Part shown: positions 47,251-58,078 of the stretch, in pieces
Layout: each line of letters opens with the position of its first letter
Numbering within the stretch: position 1 is the stretch's first letter
Assembly (NCBI RefSeq): GCF_003605645.1
Contig: NZ_QVMU01000012.1
Coordinates: forward strand, 1 to 64,000
DNA from: Vibrio sinensis
GTDB taxonomy: Bacteria; Pseudomonadota; Gammaproteobacteria; Enterobacterales; Vibrionaceae
Direction of reading: 5' to 3'
Length of the DNA: 64,000 nt
Notes under the pieces: model-generated
Told to the model about the DNA's origin: nothing
Databases searched by the model: none
What the model saw: the letters and a program-made list of their open reading frames with translations, nothing else
Made by a program: the position numbers and the translations under genes

Positions 47251-48393
47251 ATGATAAGGCTGATCACTTTTCTTTCGATTCTGTTTACGTCGATAACGGC
47301 AATGGCTTCAGACAATTGGCAAACCATCACTGACAAAGCTCGTGGTCAAACGGTCTATTTCCATGCTTGGGGTGGTAGCCAAGAAATAAACAACTATCTA
47401 CGTTGGACTGGTTCCCAACTCCAAAAGGAATATGGGATTACGTTTAAGCACGTCAAAGTGACAGACATTGCTGAAACAACCACTCGATTGTTAGCTGAAA
47501 AAGCTGCCGGTAAAAACAATGCGGGTAGTGTCGATATGGTTTGGATTAATGGCGAAAACTTTAAATCAATGAAAAACAATCAGTTGCTATTTGGTCCGTT
47601 TGTTTCTGCATTGCCTAATTGGAAATTTGTTGATAAATCATTGCCTATCGATAGCGATTTTTCCGAGCCAACAGATGGTCTAGAAGCCCCTTGGGGGGTT
47701 GGACAATTAGTCTTTATCCATGACGAAAAAACGCTCAACAACCCACCAGCATCGTTCAGTGAACTACTTAGCTACGCCAAAGCATTCCCAAATAGTGTGA
47801 CCTATCCACGCCCACCAGAATTTCATGGTACGAGTTTTCTCAAGGCGTTATTGATTGAATTAACCAATAACGATACCAGCTTATCCAAACCGGTTAATCC
47901 ACAAGATTTCGCCTTGATTACCGCTCCACTTTGGCAATATCTTGATGAGTTTCACCCTGTCGCATGGCGTCAAGGCAAGCAATTCCCAGCCAGCAGTACG
48001 GAAACTTTTCAGTTGTTAGATGATGGTCAACTCGATCTTGCGATCACATTTAACCCAAATGCGGTTTATAGCGCACAAGCCAGTGGCAATTTATCAAACA
48101 CCACTAAAACTTATGCAATGGAGGCTGGAGCATTATCGAATATTCATTTTCTAGCCATTCCTTGGAATGCCAACGCGAAAGAAGCAGCCCAAGTCGCGAT
48201 TAACTTTCTAATTGGACCACAAGCTCAATCTCGCAAAGGCGACCTCAACATTTGGGGCGATCCATCCATAGTAAGCAATCAATATCTTGAGGGTTCAGCG
48301 AAACAAACCACACTATTTAAGTCTGTTGCAGAGCCTCATCCTAGTTGGCAGGTTGCGCTAGAAAAAGAGTGGCAAAAACGATATGGCCATTAA
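47251..48393 (+). CDS. ynjB: ABC transporter substrate-binding protein YnjB
   Basis: A 380-residue periplasmic solute-binding protein with Sec signal (MIRLITFLSILFTSITAMAS, residues 1-20). It has YFHAWGGSQEINNYLRW, ITFKHVKVTDIAETTTRLLA and WINGENFKSMKNNQLLFGPF, typical of YnjB. First gene of a ynjBCD-ynjF unit. The substrate is not known. The transporter resembles iron/thiamine-type import systems. Confidence 0.92.
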   Translation: MIRLITFLSILFTSITAMASDNWQTITDKARGQTVYFHAWGGSQEINNYLRWTGSQLQKEYGITFKHVKVTDIAETTTRLLAEKAAGKNNAGSVDMVWINGENFKSMKNNQLLFGPFVSALPNWKFVDKSLPIDSDFSEPTDGLEAPWGVGQLVFIHDEKTLNNPPASFSELLSYAKAFPNSVTYPRPPEFHGTSFLKALLIELTNNDTSLSKPVNPQDFALITAPLWQYLDEFHPVAWRQGKQFPASSTETFQLLDDGQLDLAITFNPNAVYSAQASGNLSNTTKTYAMEAGALSNIHFLAIPWNANAKEAAQVAINFLIGPQAQSRKGDLNIWGDPSIVSNQYLEGSAKQTTLFKSVAEPHPSWQVALEKEWQKRYGH

Positions 48394-48442
48394 TGAACTG
48401 TCGTATATAGCCATTTCATAAAATAAGAGTGACCAAGGCCAG

Positions 48443-50143
48443 ATGTTTAGAGCTGCGTACTTTATTGTTTTTATCATAGGAATAGCGCCTACCATACCCG
48501 GTTTGGCGGGGGCTATCCTATCTTCTTTCAGCTATATTCCCCCTATAGGCTTAGCTCAGTTTTCCTGGCAAGGCTACCATTTGTTATGGCTGTGGAACGG
48601 CGTTGGACAGGCAATTGCACTCACTTTATTCAGCGCTATTACGAGCACCTACATAGCGCTGTTGTTTTGTTTTTCGATCCTACAGCGTTTATGGCAAAGC
48701 CGTTATTGGAAGAAAATAGAAACTTGTCTTTCACCACTTCTTGCTATGCCTCATGTGGCGTTTGCCATTGGTTTTGCTTTTCTCTTTTCTCCAACAGGAA
48801 TGTTAGCTCGTTCGATCCAAACTGTGTTCGATACGGGGATTAATACTCAAGGCGCAACGTGGCTGATCCACGACCCCTACGCCCTTGGTTTAACCTTAGC
48901 TCTTGCGTTAAAAGAAGTGCCTTTTTTACTGTTAATGAGCATTCCTATCTTGCAACAGCTACAGATTTCCCGGCTACAGCAAGTCAGCCACTCATTAGGT
49001 TATTCCACCGCTCAAATGTGGTGGAAAGTGATCCTTCCACAATGGCTGAGCAAAATGCGCTTTGCGCTATTTGCGGTTATTGCTTATGGGTGCTCAGTCG
49101 TCGATGTAGCATTAATTTTAGGGCCCAACAATCCAGCAACCTTTGCCGTACTAGTTTGGCAATGGTTTAACGATCCAGATCTGTCACTGTTGCCTCGTGC
49201 GGCTGCGGGAGCAATGGTGTTGTTCATTATCGCAACACTACTCTTGTTACTGGTCATCGCTATCGAAAAAGCCGCTACAAAAGTTTGGACCCAATGGCAT
49301 TATTCTGGTCGTTCAGGTATTAATCTGCCGGGTAAAAGTATCTTCAATATACTTTTACTGATTGCTACGTTGATGGTGCCAATGATGATCGTATGGAGCT
49401 TTGCCCATCGATGGCGCTTTCCTGACCTATTACCATCACGTTGGAGTTTACGCTTTTGGGAAATAGAATGGATTAATATTGTCCCAACAATTAATGAAAG
49501 CCTTGTGCTGGCATTGACGACGGCCACAATTGCTTTACTTCTCGCATTAATCGCCCATGAATACAAATTAAAGCATCAGCTGCGTATTCCCGATTATGTT
49601 GTCGCGTTGCCAATGTTGATCCCGCAGCTCTCTATCTTATTCGGTCTACAGGTTACTACCTTGTACTTAGCAGCTGACGCTTATCATGTATGGGTTATTT
49701 GGGCCCACGTTTTCTTTGCATTCCCATATGTGTACCTTGCTCTTGATGGACCATGGAAAAGCTATAATGACAACTTTAGCAAAGCAGCCTTAAGCCTTGG
49801 AAAGGCTCCTTTGACCGTTTTCATTCAAATCAAAGCACGTTTACTTTTGCCCGCCATTCTCTATGCATGGGCCATTGGTGCCAGTGTCAGCCTCGCACAA
49901 TATTTACCAACACTTATGTTGGGGGGCGGTCGCATTGCCACCATCACGACCGAAGCAGTCGCGCTATCAAGCGGTTTTGACCGCAGGGTCACAGCCATCT
50001 ACGCAATATGGCAAGCAGCGTTGCCTTTCATCTTTTTTACTTTTGCGGTTCTGACTAGTCGCCTCACTCAACGCAAGTTTACGTTCATCAATAAGGAAAT
50101 CGTGACAAATGACACTTTGTCTCAACGACCTCGCCATCTATAA
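48443..50143 (+). CDS. ynjC: ABC transporter permease YnjC
   Basis: A 566-residue fused permease with about 12 membrane segments in two halves. Each half carries an EAA-type loop that contacts the ATPase: LGYSTAQMWWKVILPQWL and LGKAPLTVFIQIKARLLLPA. The double-length layout resembles thiamine and iron(III) permeases. It begins 49 bp after ynjB and its end overlaps ynjD by 35 bp. Confidence 0.92.
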   Translation: MFRAAYFIVFIIGIAPTIPGLAGAILSSFSYIPPIGLAQFSWQGYHLLWLWNGVGQAIALTLFSAITSTYIALLFCFSILQRLWQSRYWKKIETCLSPLLAMPHVAFAIGFAFLFSPTGMLARSIQTVFDTGINTQGATWLIHDPYALGLTLALALKEVPFLLLMSIPILQQLQISRLQQVSHSLGYSTAQMWWKVILPQWLSKMRFALFAVIAYGCSVVDVALILGPNNPATFAVLVWQWFNDPDLSLLPRAAAGAMVLFIIATLLLLLVIAIEKAATKVWTQWHYSGRSGINLPGKSIFNILLLIATLMVPMMIVWSFAHRWRFPDLLPSRWSLRFWEIEWINIVPTINESLVLALTTATIALLLALIAHEYKLKHQLRIPDYVVALPMLIPQLSILFGLQVTTLYLAADAYHVWVIWAHVFFAFPYVYLALDGPWKSYNDNFSKAALSLGKAPLTVFIQIKARLLLPAILYAWAIGASVSLAQYLPTLMLGGGRIATITTEAVALSSGFDRRVTAIYAIWQAALPFIFFTFAVLTSRLTQRKFTFINKEIVTNDTLSQRPRHL

Positions 50144-50744
50144 ACCGGATGGTGAAGTACTGCTCTCTAATTTCAATTTAACCATTAAACCAGGCCAAAT
50201 TACTTGTTTAATGGGGCCAAGCGGGTGCGGAAAATCCAGTCTGCTCAATGTGATTGCTGGCCATGTTTCAGAGGGTTTTCGCTACCAAGGCAAGGTGCAA
50301 CTTGATGATCAGGAAATTGGAAGTATGGACGCCCATTTAAGAAGAGTGGGTATTTTATTTCAGGATGATTTGTTGTTTCCCCACCTTACCGTTTGGCAAA
50401 ATCTCGCGTTCGCTTTACCAAACGAAATCAAAGGCGAAGCGCGTAAACGACGAGCAATCGAGGCTCTTACCGAAGTCTCATTAAATGAACTCGCCAACAG
50501 TTATCCTGAACGAATTTCTGGAGGGCAAAGAGCGCGTATCAGCCTACTCCGAATGTTATTAGCAAAACCAAAGTTAGCACTGTTGGATGAGCCATTCAGT
50601 AAATTGGACGCCACGTTACGTAGTCAGTTTCGAGAGTGGGTTTTCCTGCAATTACAACAAGCTCATATTCCGGCGTTGTTAGTCACTCACGATGCCCATG
50701 ACGCACCCAATGGTGGGGAAATAATACAATGGCCCCAAAACTAA
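50109..50744 (+). CDS. ynjD: ABC transporter ATP-binding protein YnjD
   Basis: A 211-residue ATPase. Walker A is GPSGCGKSSLL (about residues 37-47), the Q-loop is LFQDDLLFPHLTVWQNLAF, the signature is ERISGGQRARISLLR, Walker B is LALLDEPFSKLD and the H-loop is LLVTHDAHDA. All catalytic residues are present. It starts inside the permease gene, so it is translationally coupled. Confidence 0.94.
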   Translation: MTLCLNDLAIYKPDGEVLLSNFNLTIKPGQITCLMGPSGCGKSSLLNVIAGHVSEGFRYQGKVQLDDQEIGSMDAHLRRVGILFQDDLLFPHLTVWQNLAFALPNEIKGEARKRRAIEALTEVSLNELANSYPERISGGQRARISLLRMLLAKPKLALLDEPFSKLDATLRSQFREWVFLQLQQAHIPALLVTHDAHDAPNGGEIIQWPQN

Positions 50745-50766
50745 GATTGGCCATAAGAAGGTTCGA

Positions 50767-51384
50767 ATGTTAGATAGATTTACCGTAAAACTGATCCGTA
50801 CGCCACTTTCCAGTGCTGCTGTGATGCTTGATAAAGCAGGGATAACCGCCAATCAGACCACACTGTTTGGTTTTGCTATTGGTTGCTTAGCCTTTCCTGC
50901 ACTCATTCAAGAACAATATTTATATGCATTGCTATTTATCGTAATTAACCGCGTGTGTGATGGTCTTGATGGCGCGCTGGCACGAATCCAAGGTATTACC
51001 GACGCTGGTGGCTTTCTCGATATTAGCCTCGATTTTCTATTTTATTCTCTTATTCCTTTTGGCTTTGTACTCGCGTCACCTGAGAATAATGCGATTGCCG
51101 GTGCGTTTTTGATTTTTTCGTTTATAGGAACCGGTTCAAGCTTCCTTGCTTTTGCTATTATGGCGAGCAAACAAGGCATAGAAAACCCAGTCTATCAGCA
51201 TAAATCTCTCTATTACATGAGTGGCCTTACTGAGGGTACCGAAACCATCGCCTGTTTTATCCTATTTTGTTTATTTCCCAGCTATTTTGCTGCAATCGCA
51301 TATGTGTTCGGCGCTGCATGCTGGTTTACAACTTTCACACGAATTTATTCCGGTTTTGACACCCTAAATAAAACCAATATGTAA
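50767..51384 (+). CDS. ynjF: CDP-alcohol phosphatidyltransferase YnjF
   Basis: A 205-residue membrane protein with the CDP-alcohol motif DGALARIQGITDAGGFLDIS followed by LD, i.e. D-G-x2-A-R-x8-G-x3-D-x3-D. About six membrane segments. It lies 22 bp behind ynjD. E. coli has the same order but with ynjE (a rhodanese) between ynjD and ynjF, which is missing here. The alcohol acceptor is unknown. Confidence 0.9.
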   Translation: MLDRFTVKLIRTPLSSAAVMLDKAGITANQTTLFGFAIGCLAFPALIQEQYLYALLFIVINRVCDGLDGALARIQGITDAGGFLDISLDFLFYSLIPFGFVLASPENNAIAGAFLIFSFIGTGSSFLAFAIMASKQGIENPVYQHKSLYYMSGLTEGTETIACFILFCLFPSYFAAIAYVFGAACWFTTFTRIYSGFDTLNKTNM

Positions 51385-51485
51385 CCCATTATTAACCTGC
51401 ATGGCGTTTGATTAAAACTTGTCGTTACGATAATTTTTAATAATTGGACTCTCTTTTCTTTTTGCCTGTTAATGCACCCGACACC

Positions 51486-51557
51486 ATGGCGGTGTCAGGT
51501 GTGATTTCAGCTATTTCTGAATCACGGTCTTCCGCTATGTCACCCATGCATTCATAA
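51486..51557 (+). other. Possible leader ORF and hairpin upstream of speA
   Basis: A 23-codon frame (ATG 51486 to TAA 51555-51557) starts inside a hairpin formed by GACACC / GGTGTC (51480-51496). It encodes MAVSGVISAISES, then residues rich in Ser and Met, and ends 35 bp before the speA GTG. No clear Shine-Dalgarno precedes it. Translation and regulation are inference only. Confidence 0.3.
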
Positions 51558-51591
51558 CTTAAATGGGGGCATCTGCTGATAGAGATGAGAT

Positions 51592-53502
51592 GTGGAACAA
51601 GTATCCAAACTAGACAGTGTTCGTGCTGACTACAACGTCCATTACTGGAGCCAAGGCTTCTACGGTATCAACGACTCAGGTGAAGTTTATGTTTCACCGA
51701 GAAGCGACAAGGCTAACCCCCTACCCTTAAGTCAAATTGTGCAGCAAATTGAACAGAAAGGCCTGAATGTGCCAGTTTTAGTTCGCTTCCCACAAATTTT
51801 ACATCAACGCGTACATGGTATTTGCCAAGCATTCAACCAAGCAATTGAAGAATATCAATATCCAAATAACTACCTACTCGTTTACCCAATTAAAGTAAAC
51901 CAGCAACGTGAAGTTGTGGATGAGATACTAGCAAGCCAAGCACAACTTGAAACAAAACAACTCGGTTTGGAAGCTGGTAGTAAGCCAGAACTACTTGCCG
52001 TGCTTGGTCTTGCTCAAAAAGCCAGCTCTGTCATCGTATGTAACGGCTATAAAGACCGTGAGTACATTCGATTAGCACTGATTGGTGAAAAGCTAGGCCA
52101 TAAAGTCTTTATCGTTCTTGAGAAGATGTCAGAGCTCGATCTGATCTTAAAAGAAGCGAAGAGCCTTGGCGTGAAACCTCGTATGGGTATTCGTATTCGT
52201 CTTGCCTCTCAAGGTGCGGGTAAATGGCAATCTAGTGGCGGTGAAAAGTCTAAATTTGGCTTGTCTGCCTCGCAGGTTTTGGCCGTGATGAATCGTCTAC
52301 GTGAAGAAAATCTTCTCGATACGCTTCAACTGGTGCATTTCCACCTTGGTTCGCAAATGGCCAACATTCGCGATATCCGTAACGGCGTGAATGAATCTGC
52401 GCGTTTCTATTGTGAACTTCGCAAAATGGGCGCTGAAATTGATTACTTTGATATCGGTGGCGGTTTAGCGGTTGATTATGACGGTACTCGCAGCCAATCA
52501 TCCAACTCGATGAACTATGGTCTTGCTGAATATGCACGTAACGTAGTCAATACCGTTGGTGATGTGTGTCAGCAATACGAACAACCAATGCCAGTGATCA
52601 TTTCTGAATCAGGTCGCTCGCTAACTGCACATCACGCTGTTCTGATCACTAATGTGATTGGCACAGAAGCTTACCATCCAGAGCAGCTTACTGAACTTGA
52701 AGCAGACGCGCCCGTTCTGCTGCAAAACATGTGGCGTAGCTGGGAAAGCCTACAAAGCCGTAGTGATGCGCGTGCATTAATTGAGATTTATAACGATACT
52801 CAAAGTGATCTCTCTGAAGTACATTCTCAGTTCACTATGGGTATGATGAATTTGCAGCAACGTGCTTGGTCTGAACAGGTTTCTTTACGTATTTACTACG
52901 AACTGAGCCGTCAGATGAGCACCAAAAATCGTTTCCATCGTCCAATTTTGGATGAATTAAGTGAACGATTAGCAGATAAGTTTTTTGTCAATTTCTCACT
53001 ATTCCAGTCACTACCGGATGCTTGGGGTATTGATCAAGTTTTCCCTGTTCTGCCAATTTCTGGTCTAGAGCGTTTAGAAGACCGCCGCGCTGTTATGCTT
53101 GATATCACTTGTGATTCAGATGGTGCGATCGAGCAGTATGTGGAAGGTCAAGGTATTGAAACGACTTTGCCTGTTCCAGCATGGACGACAGACGAACAGT
53201 ACTTAATGGGCTTTTTCTTAGTCGGCGCATACCAAGAGATTTTGGGGGATATGCATAATCTTTTCGGTGATACACACAGTGTTGTCGTAAATATTAATGA
53301 CCAAGGTGAAGCAGAGTTGACTTCAATCAACGAAGGTGACAGCGTCGAGGATATGATGCGCTATGTGCATATCGACGTAGACAGCATTCGAGAACACTAC
53401 CGTGAGTTAGTGAGTCTACGCGTTGCAAAAGAAGAACAACAAAACGTACTGCAAGAGCTTGAACAAGGCTTGAGTGGTTACACCTATTTAGAGGATTTCT
53501 AA
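51592..53502 (+). CDS. speA: Biosynthetic arginine decarboxylase
   Basis: PLP enzyme converting arginine to agmatine, the first step of the agmatine route to putrescine. It has fold III alanine-racemase-like barrel motifs: [20 protein letters not shown] (PLP lysine), [30 protein letters not shown] and [14 protein letters not shown], then the C-terminal beta domain with [14 protein letters not shown]. The 636 residues are close to E. coli SpeA (658). It starts with GTG; no in-frame ATG is near. speB follows with stop/start overlap. Confidence 0.95.
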   Translation: MEQVSKLDSVRADYNVHYWSQGFYGINDSGEVYVSPRSDKANPLPLSQIVQQIEQKGLNVPVLVRFPQILHQRVHGICQAFNQAIEEYQYPNNYLLVYPIKVNQQREVVDEILASQAQLETKQLGLEAGSKPELLAVLGLAQKASSVIVCNGYKDREYIRLALIGEKLGHKVFIVLEKMSELDLILKEAKSLGVKPRMGIRIRLASQGAGKWQSSGGEKSKFGLSASQVLAVMNRLREENLLDTLQLVHFHLGSQMANIRDIRNGVNESARFYCELRKMGAEIDYFDIGGGLAVDYDGTRSQSSNSMNYGLAEYARNVVNTVGDVCQQYEQPMPVIISESGRSLTAHHAVLITNVIGTEAYHPEQLTELEADAPVLLQNMWRSWESLQSRSDARALIEIYNDTQSDLSEVHSQFTMGMMNLQQRAWSEQVSLRIYYELSRQMSTKNRFHRPILDELSERLADKFFVNFSLFQSLPDAWGIDQVFPVLPISGLERLEDRRAVMLDITCDSDGAIEQYVEGQGIETTLPVPAWTTDEQYLMGFFLVGAYQEILGDMHNLFGDTHSVVVNINDQGEAELTSINEGDSVEDMMRYVHIDVDSIREHYRELVSLRVAKEEQQNVLQELEQGLSGYTYLEDF

Positions 53503-54431
53503 TGAATGATTTGTTTACTAAAACTGATTATTCACTGTATTCAAATGCAATGACTTTTCTACGTCGTCCTTACCTACGCAACCCTGTAGGTTCGGATGCT
53601 GACTTAGTGGTACTTGGTGTACCACTAGATATGGCTACTTCTGGTCGTCCTGGTGCTCGTATGGGCCCAGACGCGATTCGTCGTGCTTCTGTGAATCTTG
53701 CTTGGGAAGAGAAAAAATTCCCTTGGGATTTCAATGTATTCGATCGCGCTAAAGTAATTGATGCTGGCGATCTTGTTTTCGATTGTGGTGATGCTGAAGA
53801 TTTCACTTACCGCCTTGAAGCTGCAACATCTGAAATACTAAAAAGTGGTAAGACAATGCTAGCATTAGGTGGTGATCACTTTATCACACTACCTATTTTG
53901 CGCGCATACGCAAAACACCACGGTGAAATGGCCCTGATTCACTTTGATGCCCACACTGATACTTATGCTAATGGCAGTGCTTACGATCACGGTACCATGT
54001 TCTACCATGCGCCGAACGAAGGTTTGATTTCTCCAAAGCACTCAGTTCAAATCGGTATTCGTACTGAGTACAGCAAAGAGAATCATGGCTTCAACGTCAT
54101 CAACGCAATGCAAGCCAATGACCAAAGTGCTGATGAAATCGTAGCTCAAGTTCGTAACATCATTGGCGATAAGCCAGTCTACGTTACGTTCGACATCGAC
54201 TGCTTAGACCCTGCGTTTGCACCAGGGACAGGCACACCAGTTTGTGGTGGTTTAACTTCAGATAAAGTGCTAAAAATCCTACGTGGTTTAGCCGGTATCA
54301 ACATTGTTGGTATGGACGTTGTTGAAGTATCACCAGCTTACGACCAAAGTGATTTAACTGCACTTGCAGGTGCAACTGTCGCTCTAGAGTTGATGTACGC
54401 TTGGGCTTCTAAGCGTGAAAAACGAGCATAA
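53502..54431 (+). CDS. speB: Agmatinase
   Basis: Mn-dependent ureohydrolase converting agmatine to putrescine and urea. The metal sites are GGDHFITLP (His), HFDAHTDTY (Asp/His/Asp) and [17 protein letters not shown] (Asp/Asp). The 309 residues match E. coli SpeB (306). The start codon overlaps the speA stop (TAATG), giving a coupled speA-speB operon that ends at a terminator. Confidence 0.96.
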   Translation: MNDLFTKTDYSLYSNAMTFLRRPYLRNPVGSDADLVVLGVPLDMATSGRPGARMGPDAIRRASVNLAWEEKKFPWDFNVFDRAKVIDAGDLVFDCGDAEDFTYRLEAATSEILKSGKTMLALGGDHFITLPILRAYAKHHGEMALIHFDAHTDTYANGSAYDHGTMFYHAPNEGLISPKHSVQIGIRTEYSKENHGFNVINAMQANDQSADEIVAQVRNIIGDKPVYVTFDIDCLDPAFAPGTGTPVCGGLTSDKVLKILRGLAGINIVGMDVVEVSPAYDQSDLTALAGATVALELMYAWASKREKRA

Positions 54432-54483
54432 CGACGATAACCAGCAAACTTAAACAATGCCGGATATAGTTGTTGTGAATTTC

Positions 54484-54506
54484 AAGCCAGCCTTCGTGCT
54501 GGCTTG
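54484..54506 (+). terminator. Terminator-like hairpin after speB
   Basis: Stem AAGCCAGC / GCTGGCTT, loop cttcgt, followed by GATCAT. The T run is weak. Confidence 0.6.
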
Positions 54507-54557
54507 ATCATAATCAAACGTATACCATTCCTTTATCATTCCCCATATCAAATTGAT

Positions 54558-54568
54558 GTCAAATTGAC
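54558..54568 (+). promoter_or_regulatory. NorR box upstream of norR
   Basis: GTCAAATTGAC fits the NorR core GTCA-N3-TGAC (GT-N7-AC) perfectly and is centred in a 19-bp palindrome (54554-54572). It lies 48 bp before the norR start, so it suggests autoregulation. Confidence 0.6.
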
Positions 54569-54615
54569 ATCATCCTGTTAGCATGTCTCTCCCCTAAGCC
54601 AATTTGGATTCATGC

Positions 54616-56145
54616 ATGCCTTCTGTTGTTGATCATGTCTTACTTAACCTTGCTCTAAACCTCAGCGCCAATCTGTCCGATGATGACCAATATCAGCATA
54701 TTCTCGAGGGTATTGACCAAGCATTTCCATGTGATGCCAGCGCGCTGTTTGTTCTAGATGAAGATGGATTTCTAAGCCCTGTCGCGGTAAAAGGGCTATC
54801 TACTGCGGTGCTTGGACGCCGGTTCTTTCCTGATACACACCCAAGGCTAAAAGCCATCATGCAAAGCCGAACAGCGATCCGGTTTGATGCAGATAGTCCA
54901 CTGCCGGACCCTTTTGATGGCGCTTTATTAACCGAACAACAGAATATTGATGTCCATGATTGCCTAGGTTGTAGCTTGTTTGTCGAGGGACAACTGGTTG
55001 GCGTCTTGACTCTTGATGCACTTAATGTCGGTGCTTTTGATAACCTTGATTGGGTTTCTCTTGAAACATTTGCAGCCCTAACTGCGGCGACCTTAAGAAA
55101 TATTGCTCAATTTCGAGCACTCAAGGCACAAAACCGTAAACAGAAGTCAGTGACTCAAACACTGATTCAACAAGCTCGTTCACAACACAATGAGATGGTC
55201 GGTTTAAGCCCCCAGATTAATCAATTGCGAACCAATATCGCCACAGTCGCTCAATCTGACTATGCGGTATTGATTACTGGTGAAACCGGAACGGGAAAAG
55301 AGTTAGTTGCACATCAACTGCACGCGCAATCGCACCGAAGCGATCGCCCTATGATCTATGTAAACTGCGCAGCTCTTCCTGAAGGCTTGGCTGAAAGTGA
55401 ACTGTTTGGTCATGTAAAAGGGGCATTTACCGGCGCAAATAGCCATCGTGCCGGGAAATTTGAACTGGCGGATGGGGGGACAATCTTTCTTGATGAAGTA
55501 GGTGAATTACCACTGATTTTACAAGCAAAATTGCTGCGCGTAATTCAACAAGGCGAGTTACAACGTGTGGGCAGCGATCAACATCTCACGGTTAACGTAC
55601 GCTTAATTGCAGCAACAAACCGAAACCTTGAGCAAGAAGTTGAACTCGGTCATTTTCGCGCCGATCTCTTTCACCGCCTCAATGTATTCCCGATTCTGGT
55701 ACCACCTTTGCGCCAACGTGACGGCGATATTCCCGTTTTAGCTGGTTATCTCCTAGAAAAAGTACGCGCTCAGTTTAATGCACCGCATTTACACGTTCAT
55801 CCGAAAGTTCTCAATCAACTAGAGAGAATGAGTTGGTTTGGTAACGTGCGTGAGCTTGAACACTCTTTAACCCGTGCTGCATTGCGAGCGATACAAAGTA
55901 ATGATGCCACCATCAGCGTCCATCACTTTGATAGTGTGCTTACTCCAGATGATGTCGAAATGACAACCAATCATTTGCCCCAAGAAAGCCAATCTTTACG
56001 CACCTTGGTAGAAGAATACCAAAAAGAGCTGATCGTTCATGCTCTTGGCAAAACGGCTGGAAATTGGGCAAAGGCCGCTGATTTTCTTCAAATGGACCGA
56101 GGGAACCTCTATCGAATGGGTAAAAAACTCGGGGTCAATTCATAG
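54616..56145 (+). CDS. norR: Nitric-oxide-responsive sigma-54 activator NorR
   Basis: A 509-residue enhancer-binding protein. The N-terminal GAF domain (about 1-170) carries the iron-ligand neighbourhood [15 protein letters not shown] and a downstream Cys, as in E. coli NorR, which senses NO at a mononuclear iron. The AAA+ domain has Walker A GETGTGKE, the sigma-54 loop GAFTGA and Walker [13 protein letters not shown]. The C-terminal Fis-type HTH is [20 protein letters not shown]. Start chosen at ATG 54616; the frame begins four codons earlier at TTG. Adjacent target: hcp-hcr. Confidence 0.93.
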   Translation: MPSVVDHVLLNLALNLSANLSDDDQYQHILEGIDQAFPCDASALFVLDEDGFLSPVAVKGLSTAVLGRRFFPDTHPRLKAIMQSRTAIRFDADSPLPDPFDGALLTEQQNIDVHDCLGCSLFVEGQLVGVLTLDALNVGAFDNLDWVSLETFAALTAATLRNIAQFRALKAQNRKQKSVTQTLIQQARSQHNEMVGLSPQINQLRTNIATVAQSDYAVLITGETGTGKELVAHQLHAQSHRSDRPMIYVNCAALPEGLAESELFGHVKGAFTGANSHRAGKFELADGGTIFLDEVGELPLILQAKLLRVIQQGELQRVGSDQHLTVNVRLIAATNRNLEQEVELGHFRADLFHRLNVFPILVPPLRQRDGDIPVLAGYLLEKVRAQFNAPHLHVHPKVLNQLERMSWFGNVRELEHSLTRAALRAIQSNDATISVHHFDSVLTPDDVEMTTNHLPQESQSLRTLVEEYQKELIVHALGKTAGNWAKAADFLQMDRGNLYRMGKKLGVNS

Positions 56146-56161
56146 CCAATCCTTGATTACC

Positions 56162-56201
56162 GTTGTCATTACCACATCACTGGCGATGTGATAATGACAA
56201 C
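56162..56201. promoter_or_regulatory. Paired NorR-like boxes upstream of hcp-hcr
   Basis: Arms GTTGTCATTACCACATC (56162-56178) and GATGTGATAATGACAAC (56185-56201) are inverted with one mismatch. Each contains a GT-N7-AC core (GTCATTACCAC and GTGATAATGAC). They lie 52-91 bp upstream of the -24 element, the usual enhancer distance. Confidence 0.65.
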
Positions 56202-56252
56202 ACAAACCTTGCCAAATGAAGATAAAACCCTACAAATCAACAAGATAACTAT

Positions 56253-56268
56253 TGGCACACTCCGTGCA
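56253..56268 (+). promoter_or_regulatory. Sigma-54 promoter of hcp-hcr
   Basis: TGGCACACTCCGTGCA has GG and GC separated by 10 bases and a perfect TGGCAC at -24. It lies 62 bp before the hcp start codon. Confidence 0.85.
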
Positions 56269-56329
56269 TTATGGTGCTCAGATTAGGCGAAGATCGCCAT
56301 GACTATTATAATGACCACTGGAGAAAACC

Positions 56330-57991
56330 ATGTTCTGTATTCAATGTGAGCAAACTATTCAAACCCCAGCCGTAAAAGGTTGTTCGTTCGCCCAAGGCAT
56401 GTGCGGTAAAACTGCAGAAGTCTCCGACCTACAAGACGTACTTGTGTATTCTCTTCAAGCGGTTTCTTACTGGGCAGTGCAAGCGGCTAAATTCAACATC
56501 ATTGATGATCAACTTAACCTTTGGGCACCAAAAGCATTCTTTTCAACGTTGACTAATGTGAACTTTGACCCGCAACGTATTCTTGAGCTAACAGAGCAAG
56601 CTGCTCAATTTAAAGCACAACTTAAACAAAACGTGATGGCAGCTGCTCAACTTGCAAATGTTGAATTGGATGCTGTTCCTGCCGTTGCAAATTTTGAACT
56701 ACCAACCAGCGCCGAAGCTATTCTTGCTTTTGCTCCACAAGTTGCGGTTAACCGTGGTAAAGAAAGCGTTCATGAAGATGTCATTGGTCTGCGTTTACTT
56801 TGTCTTTATGGTTTAAAAGGCGCTGCTGCATACATGGAGCACGCTCGCGTACTCGATCAAACGAATAACGACATTTTTGCTGAATACCATGAAATCATGG
56901 CATGGTTAGGTACAGATCCTGAAGATTTAGGCGAGTTGCTTGATTGCTCAATGCGTATTGGCTTAATGAACTACAAAGTGATGGAGATGCTAGATCTCGG
57001 TGAAACAGTGACGTTTGGCCACCCTGCTCCAACGGCAGTCAATGTAAAAACTGTTAAAGGTAAGTGTATTCTGGTTTCAGGCCATGACTTACATGACTTA
57101 GAAAAAATCTTGCAGCAAACCGAGGGGAAAGGCATCAACGTTTACACTAATGGTGAAATGTTACCTGCTCACGGTTATCCAGAATTGAATAAGTACCCTC
57201 ACCTCGTGGGTAACTACGGTAGTGCATGGCAGAACCAACAAAAAGAGTTCGCGAACTTCCCTGGTGCCATTGTAATGACATCAAACTGCTTACTTAACCC
57301 AAATGTTGGCCAATACGCTGACCGCCTATTTACTCGTAGCATAGTAGGTTGGCCAGGTGTTGCGCACTTAGAAGGTGATGATTTCTCAACTGTCGTTGAA
57401 TGTGCGCTTGCTCAACCGGGTTTCCAGCACGATGAAATTGAACAAATGATTACCGTTGGGTTTGGTCGCAATGCTCTTATGAATGCAGCACCAGCTGTGA
57501 TTGAGCAAGTAAAAGCCGGCAACATTAAACACTTCTTCTTGGTTGGTGGTTGTGACGGTGATAAATCTGAGCGTAGTTACTACACAGATTTCACCGCTGA
57601 AGCGCCAGAAGATACGCTAATCCTTACTTTGGCTTGTGGTAAATTCCGTTTCAACAAAAACCAATTTGGTGACATCAACGGCATTCCTCGTCTATTAGAT
57701 GTGGGTCAATGTAATGATGCATATTCAGCGATTCAACTAGCACTAGCACTTGCACAAGAGTTCGATTGTGGCATCAATGAACTACCGCTAACACTGGTAC
57801 TTTCATGGTTTGAACAAAAAGCTATCGTGATTTTGTTGACTCTATTCGCTCTGGGCGTAAAAGGCATTTACACCGGACCAACGGCACCTGCATTCCTAAC
57901 GCCTAACCTAATTGCAATCATTCAAGATAAGTTTGATATGCGTAGTATTGGCAACGTTCAAGATGATTTAAAAGAAATTCTTGGTGCATAA
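56330..57991 (+). CDS. hcp: Hydroxylamine reductase (hybrid-cluster protein)
   Basis: A 553-residue NO/hydroxylamine-reducing protein. The N-terminal Fe-S cysteines are at 3, 6, 18 and 25 (MFCIQC then GCSFAQGMC), i.e. C-x2-C-x11-C-x6-C as in enterobacterial Hcp [2Fe-2S] type. Hybrid-cluster ligands appear in [32 protein letters not shown] and [10 protein letters not shown]. The gene lies directly behind norR's enhancer sites and a sigma-54 promoter. Not to be confused with the T6SS hcp in this window. Confidence 0.96.
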   Translation: MFCIQCEQTIQTPAVKGCSFAQGMCGKTAEVSDLQDVLVYSLQAVSYWAVQAAKFNIIDDQLNLWAPKAFFSTLTNVNFDPQRILELTEQAAQFKAQLKQNVMAAAQLANVELDAVPAVANFELPTSAEAILAFAPQVAVNRGKESVHEDVIGLRLLCLYGLKGAAAYMEHARVLDQTNNDIFAEYHEIMAWLGTDPEDLGELLDCSMRIGLMNYKVMEMLDLGETVTFGHPAPTAVNVKTVKGKCILVSGHDLHDLEKILQQTEGKGINVYTNGEMLPAHGYPELNKYPHLVGNYGSAWQNQQKEFANFPGAIVMTSNCLLNPNVGQYADRLFTRSIVGWPGVAHLEGDDFSTVVECALAQPGFQHDEIEQMITVGFGRNALMNAAPAVIEQVKAGNIKHFFLVGGCDGDKSERSYYTDFTAEAPEDTLILTLACGKFRFNKNQFGDINGIPRLLDVGQCNDAYSAIQLALALAQEFDCGINELPLTLVLSWFEQKAIVILLTLFALGVKGIYTGPTAPAFLTPNLIAIIQDKFDMRSIGNVQDDLKEILGA

Positions 57992-58021
57992 GCTTTACCA
58001 ATCCTAATTAGGATTATTTTA

Positions 58022-58046
58022 CAAGCCCTCTACTGTTGAGGGCTTG
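58022..58046 (+). terminator. Hairpin between hcp and hcr
   Basis: CAAGCCCTC / GAGGGCTTG, loop of seven, followed by only three T. It could reduce but not stop read-through into hcr, or stabilise the hcp 3' end. Confidence 0.55.
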
Positions 58047-58078
58047 CTTTCATCAAACCGCGATATTAAGAGATAAAT

